Notes under the pieces: model-generated
Databases searched by the model: none
What the model was told of the DNA's origin: nothing
Seen by the model: the letters and a program-made list of their open reading frames with translations, nothing else
Position numbers and translations under genes: made by a program
Origin: DASQPA01 sp963756455
GTDB taxonomy: Bacteria > Acidobacteriota > Thermoanaerobaculia > Multivoradales > UBA5704
Direction: 5' to 3'
Length of the DNA stretch: 64,000 nucleotides
Assembly: GCA_963756455.1 (NCBI GenBank)
Contig: CAVWNC010000001.1
Location: forward strand, 1,426,001-1,490,000
In this document: positions 46,619-57,400 of the stretch, in pieces
Layout of the letters: every line of letters starts with the position of its first letter
Position numbering within the stretch: the stretch's first letter is position 1

Positions 46619-46658
46619 AGCCCTAAAAACCAACTTTTTCACGGAGAACGAACCAACC

Positions 46659-47111
46659 ATGAGCACGGACGTCACCACCAACGCCCCCAAGCCGCCGGTC
46701 GACCTCGACACCCTCCTGGCCAAGTTCCGCGACGGCGTTCCCGTCGACCTGCCCTCGGGCGGCCGCGTCATCATGCGGGCCTTCGGTCTCGCTTCCCGTA
46801 ACCGCCAACTGCAGCTCGAAGAGCCCTATCGGAAGGCGAACGGCTTGGGCGCCAACGATCCCCTCTCGCCGCTCGTCAACCTCGCGAACCGGAAGGCGGT
46901 CATCGCCGAGATGAACATCGTCGGCTGGGTCCCCGAAACCTTCGTGCTCGGCGGCGCGCCGCTCCCCAGTCTGGATGAGGCCGGGAGGCTCCACACCGCC
47001 AATGCCAACATGCTCCTCTCGATCGACCCGATCTTCTACGAGATGTCGAAGGCCTGCGATGACCTCAACGTGCAGGCCCAGGCGGACCAGGAAGACGCTG
47101 CAAAAAACTGA
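46659..47111 (+). CDS. Tail assembly chaperone, G-type product
   Basis: 150 residues lying between the tail tube and tape measure genes, the fixed place of the G/GT chaperones. VDLPSGGRVIMRAFGLASRN near the start and an acidic end. It ends at a TGA placed directly after the slippery heptamer A-AAA-AAC (47,102-47,108), so a fraction of ribosomes would continue into the next frame to make GT. Confidence 0.85.
   Translation: MSTDVTTNAPKPPVDLDTLLAKFRDGVPVDLPSGGRVIMRAFGLASRNRQLQLEEPYRKANGLGANDPLSPLVNLANRKAVIAEMNIVGWVPETFVLGGAPLPSLDEAGRLHTANANMLLSIDPIFYEMSKACDDLNVQAQADQEDAAKN
47102..47108 (+). promoter_or_regulatory. Canonical -1 ribosomal frameshift site (A AAA AAC)
   Basis: In the G frame the codons are GCA AAA AAC TGA. 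Slippage by -1 on A_AAA_AAC reads on into CTG ATC GAA GCC. The stop directly after the heptamer is typical of G/GT sites. The combined product would have about 314 residues. Confidence 0.88.
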
Positions 47112-47602
47112 TCGAAGCCCTCGCTGACGAGGTTCAGTGGGGGCCGCTCCGTTCGAACATCGCGCAGTGGGCAGCCGACGACCTGTGGGCCTACGAGGAG
47201 ATGCTGGGTGAGGCTGAGAAACAGAAGGACCCACGGATCAGAGAGAGGGACCTGGCGGCGGCGCGTAAGTGGCTCGCCGATCGCCAGGCGCACTCGCCTC
47301 TCCCCGAGTTTCGGCAGCCCTACCCTCATCTTCGCGGGCTCTGGAAGGGCTTCTGGCGCCACCAAGGGGACCGCCACACCTCCCTCGGGGGCATGGGGGG
47401 GATCATTATTGGTGCTCTCCCCTACGCCTCCATCTCCAGGTGGCTCGGCGATCACGGCTACGAGAAGGGCAGCGATCGCTGGGAGTATGCCGAAGATCTG
47501 CTCTTCGGGATGGACCAGGAATACCTGCGCCTTTCCTACGAGCGGCTCAATGAAGGGGCCGAGGAGGAGCCAACGAAGGACGACGACTCCGACGACGAAT
47601 AA
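47108..47602 (+). CDS. Tail assembly chaperone, T extension made by frameshift
   Basis: The -1 frame after the slippery site encodes 164 further residues (LIEALADEVQWGPLRSNIAQ at the start, then LWAYEEMLGEAEKQKDPR) and an acidic end (DDDSDDE). It is translated only as the fusion GT, which guides tape measure and tube assembly. A downstream ATG at 47,201 exists but has no good ribosome site. Confidence 0.8.
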   Translation: MIEALADEVQWGPLRSNIAQWAADDLWAYEEMLGEAEKQKDPRIRERDLAAARKWLADRQAHSPLPEFRQPYPHLRGLWKGFWRHQGDRHTSLGGMGGIIIGALPYASISRWLGDHGYEKGSDRWEYAEDLLFGMDQEYLRLSYERLNEGAEEEPTKDDDSDDE

Positions 47603-47677
47603 AACCATCCGCCGTGGGCCGGAAACGGCCCTGCAAGCTCCACGTGCAGGTTCACGAGGGCCGAGGTAGGGGCGCGG

Positions 47678-50600
47678 ATGTCGGACACTTCCTACGTCGT
47701 CAAAATCCAGCTTGACGCAAGCGGCATCCAGCAGGGGGCGGCTGCTCAGGCGGCCGCCCTCGGCCAGATGGCGGAGGCGGGGGTCAAGGCTCACCAGGTC
47801 ATCCTCCAGGCCTCGCAGGCCCTGGGGAGTCAACTCGCCAGCCAGGCCGCCGCCATCCAGACCCTCGCCGGCCTCATGGCGGGGCTGGCGAGCGCAGGCG
47901 GCGGCGTTGCGTCATCCTTCCAGGCCGAGGCCTCCGGATCGGTAGCCGCGGCTGCTGGCGTCGACGCTCTGGCGGTCGCCCAGGCTTCGGCCGCGGCGAC
48001 CTCGACCGAGCTCGCCGCCAGCCTGACCTCGGGCGCTTCCGCCGCTACCGAGGAGGTCTCGGCCCTGGCAGCGGTGGCTGGCGCTACCGAAGCGCTCGTC
48101 ACCGTCCAGGAAGAAGCCTTTGCGAGCCAGGCCGCCCTGGTGGAAGTCGGTTCCGAAGCTGCCGTTTCCCTCGCAGAGGTGGCCGGCGCGGCGGGGGTCC
48201 AGGTGGCGGCCTTGGAAGAGCTCGCCGCGATCGGGGCCGAAGCGGGGGCGGTTCAAGGTGCACTGTCGGAGGAGCAGGCTACGAGCTCGGCCGCGATGGC
48301 AGAGGCCGCTGCTGCCGCTTCCTCTCTGGTGGCGGAAACTTCCGCCGTCGTAGAGGCCCAGGGTCTCGCTGCGGAAGCCGCTGCCGCTGAAGCTGAGGCC
48401 CAGGCAGCCCTGGCAGCTTCGGAGGTCGCCCTTGCCGCCGCGGCTGCGGCCGCCGCTGCCGCCCACGAGGAAGAGGCCGCCGCCGCGCGCCGAGCCGAGG
48501 AGAGCGAACGAGCGGCCGGGGAGGGCGCGCAGGAGGCCGGGGCCAAGATCGGCGAAATGGGCGAGATGGTCAAGGGGCTCCTCGAGGTTCTCCTGGTCTT
48601 CGAAGCGATCGACGTATTCAAGGAGAGCTTCGACGCGGCGGAAAAGTACCAGGCGACCCTCCGCCAAGTGGACGCCTCTCTCCAGGCGACCGGAGGAAGT
48701 GCCCACGTCACCTCGGCCGAGCTCCAGGAGATCGCCGAGAAGATCGAGGAAACGACCAACTTCAGCCACACCGCGGCGCTCGGGGCCGAGAACCTGGCAC
48801 TCAACTTCCGGTCGATCAACGGCGACAACTTCGAGCGGGTCACCCGGGATGCGGCGGACCTCGCCGCCAAGATGGGGACGGACCTTCCGGCGGCAGAACG
48901 GCAGCTCGGCCGAGCGCTCGATAGCGGCAGCCTCCAGGCGCTCTCGCGCGCCGGCGTCGTCTTCAGCCAGAGCGTCAAAGACCAGGTCACGGCCCTCCGT
49001 GCCCAGGGCGACCAGGCCGCCGCGACGAACCTGATCCTGACCGAGCTGGAGAAGCGGGTCGGCGGCCAGGCCGAGGCGGTGCGCGGCGCCGGCGTCTCTT
49101 GGGAGGCCTTGAAGAACATCTTCGAGGGGACCCAGGAGGAGATCGGCTCCGGGATGATCCCGGCCGTCCGGGAGGTCGCGGGCGAGATCGCCACCTTCCT
49201 GAAGGGGAACCACGACGCGGCTGTGCAGCTCGGCGAGGAGCTCGGGAGCGCGGTCAAGACGGCCGGAGAAGGGCTTCTGTGGTTGGCCCAGAATTCCGGA
49301 CTGGTGAAGGACGCCTTCATTGCTTTCGCCGCCCTGAAGACCGTTGCGGTGGTCACAGAGTTGACGGGGGCCTTCAACGAGTTGGTCATCGCCGAAGAGG
49401 CGCTCTTGGCGCTCAACCCGTTCGGTTTGGCCATCGCCGCAGCGGGCGTGCTCTACTTCGAAATCGAGCGCAACAACGATGCCGTTGCCGCCATGCAGGC
49501 TCGCTTCAACGACGAGCAGGCAGGCTCCAGACTTCTTGATGACCTGAAGGACCGAACCAAGGCGCTTTCGGATGCCGAGTACACAGAAGCCGAGCGGGTC
49601 CTCACTCTGAACAAACAGCGAGCCGCGCAGATCGCCCTGGACGTAGAAGCCGCCCGGGCGAAGCTTGAACTGGAGCGGACGACCCAAAACGCCTCCGCGT
49701 CCAGCGGGTTCAGTCTGGCGGCCGGCGCCACCAGTGCCTTTTTCTCCGGAGGCCCAGCGGCTGCGGCGAACTATCTGGCCCACCCGCCTCCCCAAGACGA
49801 GAGCCAGACCGAGCAGCACTACCACTTCCTCGACGACGAATTGACCTCCGTCAACAAGACGATCAAGGAGACGGAGGACAATCTTAAGCGGCTCTATACC
49901 GCCGAAAACGGCGCCGGTGACGGGGCCGCCGAACTGACGAAACAGCAGAAGGCTTTCGAGGAGTCGATCCAAAAACAGATTGCTCTCCTGCGCGAGAAGG
50001 CCGACGCCACTGGGCTCGCCGCTCAGGCTGAGTTTGGAGGAGCGGCTGCGGTCCGCGAGGCGACGATCGCCGCGACCGCCGACAAGCAGATCACCGCAGA
50101 TCGAGAGGCTGCTCTCAAGGCCCATACAACCCTTTCTAAAGCGGACGAGGATCAAATCCGCTCGCTCACGCAGACGGTGGCCGACAACACCGTCCAGGGC
50201 GAAATCAACAAGAGCCTCTATGCGAGTGGCCAGGAAACGCTGAAGGTCTATCGGGACAGCGAATCTGCTGTAACTGATGCGATCAATCAGACCTCGGCAG
50301 CGGGTGTCCTCGCGGGAGAGGTCGACAAGGCCCGGCAACAGATCGAGGCATTCGGTACCTCTATCACCCAGGAGGACGCCGCCGCCCTTCTTCAGAATGC
50401 CACCAACCGGGCGATCAGCATCACCGCTCGGACGGCGGAAGTAGCCGCGATCAAAGAGAGCCAGAGCTTCGCGCTCAGCCTTCAAACCGCTGAAGCTGAT
50501 CTGGCCGACGCGGAGAGCCGGACCTCCGTCGCGACCCACGATCTCACCGTCGAGATCGCCGCCGAGACCTATGCCCGCGGCCAGGGTGCTGTGGCGGGGA

Positions 50601-53600
50601 CGCTCGCCTTCACGATCCTGACCTCCTGGTACGAGCTCCAGGTCAAGAGCATCGACGCCACCAAACAGAAGACGGCGGCCCAACTTCAGGAGAACGCAGC
50701 TGAGGATGCCTACCGCACGGCGGCGGCCAGCAGCTCGGACGAGCTCGCCAAAATCCAACTCACCTCCGAGTATGGGAGCGCGGTTGGAAACCTCGCTATT
50801 TCACTGGGTGCGGCGAGCGAAGCGACGCGGAAGCTGGCGCTCGAAGAGGCCATCAAGGTAGAGATTGAGAAGGAAGGGGCTCAGGGGGACGAAGCGGCCG
50901 AGGCAGCCATCCGTAGGCGCATCACCACCCAGCAGGACGCCCTCAACAGCCTGAAAGACGGCGTCGCCATCGCCAAGGCCTCGGCCGACGTCTGGCAGCC
51001 GCTCCAGGACGGGTTCACCCAAGCGATCGGCGTCGGCGAGCAGGCGCTCAACACCTGGGTTGAAACCGGCCATCTGAGCGCCGAGGATATCGGCAAGAGC
51101 CTCCTCGACGTGATGTTGAAAACCTTCGAACAAATTTTCCAGAAGTGGCTCCAGTTGCAGGTTGCGATGGAGGCGTCTTCCGTGGTCAACGGGGGCACCT
51201 TCTCCGCATCGGATACGAGCGGCGGCGGAGGTGGAGTCGGCAGCTACGCCAGTGCGGCGGGAAGCCTCTACAAGGCGGGAGCGAGCTACTTCGGCGGGGG
51301 CGCCGCGGCGGCGACCAACGTCACGACCACTTACGCCACGGCGGACGAGGCCCTTGCAGCCGCCGATGCCTCCGAAGCGACCGCCGCCTATGAGGCGGAG
51401 GCCGGATACGCAGCGGTCGCGGTCATCGCCGTGCTCGCGATCCTGAACGTCTACGCGAGCCACAAGAGCACCTGGGCCTCGGTGGATGTCGCTTACAGCC
51501 AGGGGAAGGTTGTCGCCGGCGACGCCAAAGGAGCGCTCGACCGGTCGACCCTCCTTCAACCGCTGATTGCGGGGCTCGTGGCCGATGCCAACGCGACGAT
51601 CACCAATCTCGGGGGCGCCATCACCGACGTCGTCGGACGGTTGACCCTTAAGCGCGACGGCAGGTCGAAGAACACAGATTACACGGTGATCTTCGAACAG
51701 GCCGGCGCGCAGATGGTCGCCGACTTCGGCAACGACGCGACTGCCGCGATGGAATTCGGAGCCATTCGTGCCATTCAGCAGTCAACGACAGTAGGGCTAG
51801 ATCCGATTATTTCCGCTGCAATAAAGGGTAGCGTCGCGCAAACCTTTAAAGATTTTAATGCGGATATCGCCACCGCAACGCAGGTCGATAACCTCGACAA
51901 GTCGCAATTCGAGGTAACCGCTCTCCAGCAGACCCAGAGCTTCGCCTCAATGAAGACGGCGATCACTGCCCTCCTTGGGCCGAGCGACGCACTCAATGAA
52001 GCGTTCGCAAAGATTGACAAAGCTGAACAGAAGTTCTGGCAAGATGCGGAGAACAAGACACTGGGGATCACGGCGACTCCCGATCAAACGCTTCATCAAA
52101 ATGTGAGCGATTTTAACGCCGCAGCCGATGCTCAGCGGCGCAGTGCCCAAATTCAATATGACGCAGCAATTCAGCAAGAAAATGCCGCAAAAATCAATCT
52201 CGATGCCGCGACGATTGCCGCCAAGGCTAATTTAGGTCAAGGGGCTTTCAACGCTGACCCAGATATTCGGCAAGCCTTTTTGGATGCGCAGAAGGCTTTT
52301 AACGAAGCCAAGGCGACCGCCGACAGCATCAAGGCAACCCTCGACGCCATCCCGGCCGACATCACTCCCCAGCAGGAGGCCCAGGCTCTCGCCCGGCAGG
52401 ATTCGAGCAACCCGCAGTACTACGCCCAGCAGTTGGACGACGCCACTAACTCCGCGACTGGTCTGGTGCAACAACTCGCCCAGGCCGGCTACAGCGCGAA
52501 GGACTTCGCGGTCGCGGTCGGAGAGGTCAATGCAAGCCTGGTGGGCTCGCTCGCCGGGCAGCGCGACGCGATCACCGGCGAGCAGCAGACCGCGGCCGAG
52601 AAGCTGGCACAGCAGAAGGCGGAGGCCATCGCCTGGAATGCCCAACTGGAGCTCGACAAGGCGAGCGTCCAGCAGGAGATTCTAAAGGTCGAGGCCGAGA
52701 TCGAAGGCGCCGCGGCCCAGGCGGGCTATACGACCGTCATGGTGCAGAGCGGCCAATACATCGCCGCCACGGCAATCGACGTCGCCACCATCGTGACCTC
52801 GGTCTCGTCTACGACGTCCGAGGAATTCAAGGCCATGCAGCAGACCCTCCAGGGTCTGAAGGCGGTCCAAGACGCGCTCAACGGCATTAAGCCCATCGAC
52901 CCGTCCGAAATCCACGTCCAGGGCGCTTCCGGATCGAGCGCGGCCTCCTCGGCGCTCTCGAATCTGAAAACCATGATCGATGCGGTAGCGACCTCCGTCC
53001 GCGAATCGGGGATGGACGACTACGAAAAGGCGCTCGACCAGATCACCCAGAAGTGGAACGACGAGGATAAGCAACTCGGGAAAAACAAGGCTGCGCTCGA
53101 CCAGGCCAATGCCGCCAGGCAGAAGGAAATCGACCTACTGAACCAGCAGACCAAGGCCTCGGTCGGGGACAACATCCTTAAATTCACCCAGGAGTCCCAC
53201 GGGCTCTCGGCATGGGATCAACAACTCGCCGGGGTGGGTACCCAGTTTGCCGGCTACCTGAAGGACGCCATCGCCGCTGGCGCCGGCAAGCCCCTCCAGG
53301 ACCGGATCACGAACGCCGAGGGCCAGGCCGACAAGGACCTGGGGCAGCAGGCGGTCGACAGCCTGAACCTGCCGCTCGTCTCCGCGGCCGAGAACCTCAA
53401 GAAGACGGGCGACGCCCTGAGCTTCCTGACCGACAACGCGGCCCAGCTTGGCTTCACCTCGCAGCAGGTCGCGGACATCGTCCACCAGTCGAGCCAGCAG
53501 GTGGAAGACTCCCTGGCGGACGGGATGCTTCAGTACACGACGGACGCGGCCGATCGCACCGCGATCCAACAGGCCGAGTGGGATATCCAGAAGGCAGTCT

Positions 53601-54433
53601 GGCAGGAGCAGATCGAGCTTGCCCACTCGATGAAGCTCATCAGCGACGACGGGTACAACGCTTTGGAGCGGATTCTGAAGGGGCTCCCCGATGCCGCTCC
53701 TGCCTCCGCGTCGACCGCTCCGACGACCACGGCCAACAATGCCCTCGCGAGCTCGGCCACCAACGCGGCCGACGCCCTGGCCACCTTCGCCGAGTCGCTC
53801 ACCCAGAACACGCAACTCTCCTCCCTCACCCCGGAGCAGCGCCTGAGCCAGGCCCAGGCCTACTACGAGGACGTCACGTCCCGGGCCTGGACCGGAGACC
53901 AAGCGGCGATTGGCCAAGAGCAACAGGCCGCCCAGGACTATCTGACCGCGCTCCGTGCTGAGTACGGGTCCTCGGGCGAGTACTCGCAGCTCTTCGCCTC
54001 GGTGATCGCCAACCTCAACGCCCTGGCGGCCAAGTTCGGCACGCCGGGCGCTTCCGGCGGCCCTGCTGGTACGACGCCAAACTATGGATGGGGGACTTGG
54101 GCCAATCCGACGACACCTCCTCCCACTCCTACGCCACCCGGCTACGCCACCGGAGGCGTGATCTACGACCGCCGCCTCATCCAGGTGGGTGAGGCCGGAC
54201 CCGAGGCCGTGATCCCCCTCCTGAGCGGCAAGATCCCCGTGTCGATCAGCGGGGGAGGGGGAGCAGGCTGGCAAGCGGTTGTCAAGGAGCTGCAGCTTTT
54301 CCGCCAGCAGCAGAGCGGCGAGATGAAGCAACTCTCGACTCGCCTCGGAGGCCTGGAAAATCGAGCGGCCCAGCAGGCGCGGCAGACCGCGATGGCGAAC
54401 CGCAACATGCCGGCCGGGAGGAGAGTCGCATGA
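47678..54433 (+). CDS. Tail tape measure protein
   Basis: 2,251 residues, the longest gene, just after G/GT. An Ala/Glu-rich coiled start (about 1-300), a core with FSHTAALGAENLALNFRSIN, hydrophobic segments near 545-605 (AALKTVAVVTELTGAF, LNPFGLAIAAAGVLYFEI) and 1245-1260 (VAVIAVLAILNVYASHKS), long helical arrays, and the typical C-terminal block YATGGVIYDRRLIQVGEAGP then EAVIPLL (about 2155-2185). At 1.5 A per residue it implies a tail of about 340 nm. A stretch at about 51,776-52,320 has clearly lower GC than its surroundings. Confidence 0.93.
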   Translation: MSDTSYVVKIQLDASGIQQGAAAQAAALGQMAEAGVKAHQVILQASQALGSQLASQAAAIQTLAGLMAGLASAGGGVASSFQAEASGSVAAAAGVDALAVAQASAAATSTELAASLTSGASAATEEVSALAAVAGATEALVTVQEEAFASQAALVEVGSEAAVSLAEVAGAAGVQVAALEELAAIGAEAGAVQGALSEEQATSSAAMAEAAAAASSLVAETSAVVEAQGLAAEAAAAEAEAQAALAASEVALAAAAAAAAAAHEEEAAAARRAEESERAAGEGAQEAGAKIGEMGEMVKGLLEVLLVFEAIDVFKESFDAAEKYQATLRQVDASLQATGGSAHVTSAELQEIAEKIEETTNFSHTAALGAENLALNFRSINGDNFERVTRDAADLAAKMGTDLPAAERQLGRALDSGSLQALSRAGVVFSQSVKDQVTALRAQGDQAAATNLILTELEKRVGGQAEAVRGAGVSWEALKNIFEGTQEEIGSGMIPAVREVAGEIATFLKGNHDAAVQLGEELGSAVKTAGEGLLWLAQNSGLVKDAFIAFAALKTVAVVTELTGAFNELVIAEEALLALNPFGLAIAAAGVLYFEIERNNDAVAAMQARFNDEQAGSRLLDDLKDRTKALSDAEYTEAERVLTLNKQRAAQIALDVEAARAKLELERTTQNASASSGFSLAAGATSAFFSGGPAAAANYLAHPPPQDESQTEQHYHFLDDELTSVNKTIKETEDNLKRLYTAENGAGDGAAELTKQQKAFEESIQKQIALLREKADATGLAAQAEFGGAAAVREATIAATADKQITADREAALKAHTTLSKADEDQIRSLTQTVADNTVQGEINKSLYASGQETLKVYRDSESAVTDAINQTSAAGVLAGEVDKARQQIEAFGTSITQEDAAALLQNATNRAISITARTAEVAAIKESQSFALSLQTAEADLADAESRTSVATHDLTVEIAAETYARGQGAVAGTLAFTILTSWYELQVKSIDATKQKTAAQLQENAAEDAYRTAAASSSDELAKIQLTSEYGSAVGNLAISLGAASEATRKLALEEAIKVEIEKEGAQGDEAAEAAIRRRITTQQDALNSLKDGVAIAKASADVWQPLQDGFTQAIGVGEQALNTWVETGHLSAEDIGKSLLDVMLKTFEQIFQKWLQLQVAMEASSVVNGGTFSASDTSGGGGGVGSYASAAGSLYKAGASYFGGGAAAATNVTTTYATADEALAAADASEATAAYEAEAGYAAVAVIAVLAILNVYASHKSTWASVDVAYSQGKVVAGDAKGALDRSTLLQPLIAGLVADANATITNLGGAITDVVGRLTLKRDGRSKNTDYTVIFEQAGAQMVADFGNDATAAMEFGAIRAIQQSTTVGLDPIISAAIKGSVAQTFKDFNADIATATQVDNLDKSQFEVTALQQTQSFASMKTAITALLGPSDALNEAFAKIDKAEQKFWQDAENKTLGITATPDQTLHQNVSDFNAAADAQRRSAQIQYDAAIQQENAAKINLDAATIAAKANLGQGAFNADPDIRQAFLDAQKAFNEAKATADSIKATLDAIPADITPQQEAQALARQDSSNPQYYAQQLDDATNSATGLVQQLAQAGYSAKDFAVAVGEVNASLVGSLAGQRDAITGEQQTAAEKLAQQKAEAIAWNAQLELDKASVQQEILKVEAEIEGAAAQAGYTTVMVQSGQYIAATAIDVATIVTSVSSTTSEEFKAMQQTLQGLKAVQDALNGIKPIDPSEIHVQGASGSSAASSALSNLKTMIDAVATSVRESGMDDYEKALDQITQKWNDEDKQLGKNKAALDQANAARQKEIDLLNQQTKASVGDNILKFTQESHGLSAWDQQLAGVGTQFAGYLKDAIAAGAGKPLQDRITNAEGQADKDLGQQAVDSLNLPLVSAAENLKKTGDALSFLTDNAAQLGFTSQQVADIVHQSSQQVEDSLADGMLQYTTDAADRTAIQQAEWDIQKAVWQEQIELAHSMKLISDDGYNALERILKGLPDAAPASASTAPTTTANNALASSATNAADALATFAESLTQNTQLSSLTPEQRLSQAQAYYEDVTSRAWTGDQAAIGQEQQAAQDYLTALRAEYGSSGEYSQLFASVIANLNALAAKFGTPGASGGPAGTTPNYGWGTWANPTTPPPTPTPPGYATGGVIYDRRLIQVGEAGPEAVIPLLSGKIPVSISGGGGAGWQAVVKELQLFRQQQSGEMKQLSTRLGGLENRAAQQARQTAMANRNMPAGRRVA

Positions 54434-57400
54434 CTGCCCTCTTCACCAAGTTCATGGCCGATCCCTGGGCCGTCCGAAAGTGGCTCCTCACCCTCTGGCC
54501 CTACAACTCGGCCGCGGTCCAAGCCGACTTCGCCGGCGACGGCTTCTCGGCCTATGGCACGGCCTCGATCACGATGCCCCAGGGTTCGATCACGCTCTCG
54601 ACCTGGGTCAAGCCGCGGGTGCTCAACGGCACCCTCCGCTATATGGTGGGAGTCCAGAACGGTACCGCGGCTGGGATGCGAGCGCTCCGGATCACTACCT
54701 CGAACACGGCCGAGTTACGGGTCATCAACGACGCCGGTACGGCCTTCGCGGTTGCTGCTCCATCGCCTCTGACGGTCGGCGCCTGGGTCCACCTGGTTGG
54801 GGTCCTCGACACCGCGCGAAACCTCATCCTGATCTACCAGGGTGGCGTGCTGGTCGCGTCGACGGCGGTCTCCGGTGCCTGGACGACGTTCCTCTCCAAC
54901 TTCACGATCGGCCGCCAGCCGGACGCCTCCGCGAGCTTCTTCCCGGGCGAGCTCTCCGAGGTCTCGGTCTGGTCGACGGCTCGGACCGTCGCGCAGCTCC
55001 AGCCCTTCACATGGTCGCACGGCATCCCCGTGCTCCAGACGGGGAGCCTTCTCACCGCACAGGCCGGTCTCCTCTCCTACTTCCGGCTCAATGACGGCAG
55101 CGGCTCGACAGCGGTCAATTCGGTCGGAAGCGCACCCAACCTGACGCTCACGACAGCAGCATGGGGGAAGGCCGATTGGGGGGCAGTCCAGCCGCACTAC
55201 TTCTCCCTCGGCGGCTTCAACTCCGGACCGACCGACACGCCCGCTTCCCAGGAGTATGCGGCGCGCCTTCTCCAGCCGCCGATCGTCCATCGCTCGATGT
55301 TCTCGGGCTCGGCGATCGGCGGGACGTCTACGCCCGACTATGGCGAGGCGGCGCTCGCCAACCCGGACGGTGGGCTCGACGTCCTCAAGACCTATTCCTG
55401 GGATGGCCGGCGGGCGCTCCTCCAGTTCGGCGGCATCTTGAGCTACGCCAACGGGGGCACCGCCCTCGCGCTCTCCGACTACGCCACGGTCTTCGACGGC
55501 TTGGCCGGCGGGGGAGACCCCACGGGAAGCGACGCGATCTGTGGAGACGAGGAGTTTGTGGTCAAGTTGCGGAGCCGAGACGCGGCCTTCGACAAGCCGA
55601 TCCTCGCGGCCACCTACACCCCCTCGGCCCTGCGATTCACCTCCTCAAGCGACCGGGTCGACTTCGGAAACGTCCTCAATCAGACGGGCTCGTTGACGAT
55701 CGAGGGCTGGGTCTACAGCGACGCCGTCACCAGCGGCCAGCGCATCCTGGGCAAAGACGACGGCACCAACGGCTGGGCCGCGTCGATCGCAGATGGAGGC
55801 GGCGGGAGCGTCCGGTTCATCACCCGCGGTCTTTCTAACGTCGCCCTGGACACCACCGGGCAGCTCCTGCCGAGCACCTGGGCGCATGTCGCGATGGTCT
55901 ACGACGCCACGGGGCACACCAAGACGATCTACGTCAACGGCGTAGTCGCCGCGAGTACCGCCGCCACCGGCACCCTGGTGACCAACACCGTCAACCTGGT
56001 GCTCGGCAACACCTCGACTGGGAGCGGTGGGACCTACGTTCGCGGCAAGCTCTCCGAAGTGCGCCTGTGGAACGTCGCCCGCACCCAGGCGCAGATCGTT
56101 GCCAACATGCGGGTGTACCTCCTCGGCAGCGAATCCGGGCTCGTCCTCTATGCCCAGCTTGACGAGGGCAAGGGAATCTACGCCATCGACAGTTCCGCCT
56201 CGGCGGTCGCCGGTATCCTGTACGGCTCGCCCGCGTGGGACGTCGCGGACTGGGCGGCGACGACCGTCGCCGGCAAGACGGTACCGCTCACCTACGGCGA
56301 GGTCCTGGAGCTCGAACCGGCGAACCCGGACCCATTCAACCTGATCTACCAGGTCCACGATCGCAACATCCTGAAGTTCCAAGCCGTCTACGACAAGGGT
56401 GCGGCCCTGACACCCCCCCTGGCCTACACCGGGACCGACGTCGTGTTCACCTCCGGCACGAAGACGATCGCCGCGGCCGGCGCCGACTACTCCTCTCTCG
56501 TCGTCGGCCAGGTGGTGACGATCTCCGGTTCGGCCGCGAACAGCGGGGACAAGACCGTCGCGACCATCGCCTCGAACGGGCAATCGTTCACGATCACTGG
56601 GGCACTCACCACGGAGGCGGCAGGACCGTCGGTCACCGTGGTGACGAAGGCCGGCACCAACGGCTACTCCGTCGACCTCACCCGCGGGCTCTTCACTCTG
56701 ACCGCGAACCCGGCCGGGAAGGTCACCGCGTGGGTGCGCGGCGATTCGGTCGGCGGCTATGTCAACGCCGCGGCGGATCTCATCCGGCGAGCTGTGACCA
56801 GGCACGGCGGCCTTGTTGATCCGACCGACCTCGACACCACCTCGTTTTCGACGCTCAAGGCCGCGAACGGAGCCGCCTGCGGCATTTACATCTTCGATTC
56901 GACCGGCACCGCCGATCCCATAACCGGCGTCCCGCCAGCGGCCGGCAGGACCCTCAAGTCCGTCGTCGAGGAGCTCGGGGGGACGGTCGGAGCGATGAAC
57001 GGCTTCAGCCGAGCCGCCAATTTATTCCAGGTCGCGCGTTTCGAAGGGGTCTCCGGTTCGTCCGTCCTGTCGATCGACTACAGCAACGCCTTGGTGACGG
57101 ATGGCAACAACACCTCGGTCTCCGAAGTGAGCTACGGTGTCCAGACCGGGAGCTCCGGGATCGGGACCTCGTACTGGCAGACCCTTCCCTCGCCGATCCC
57201 CACCTACCGGGTCGTCGTCGCCTACGCCCACAACTACATCAAGCAGAGCGAAGGCGATCTCGCGGGCATCGCGCTCTCCGATCCGGTCCGCCGCTCGTTC
57301 GCCACGAAAGAGTGGCGCTACGCCAAGTGGGAAGACCTCTCGGTTCTCGACGCCTATCCCGACGCCCAGACCCTCACGATCCTCTCGAACTTCGTGAACT

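Noticed and set aside
47912..50758. Long minus-strand open frame opposite the tape measure gene (948 codons)
   Set aside because: Shadow frame of a repetitive Ala-rich coding region; the plus-strand gene is unequivocal.
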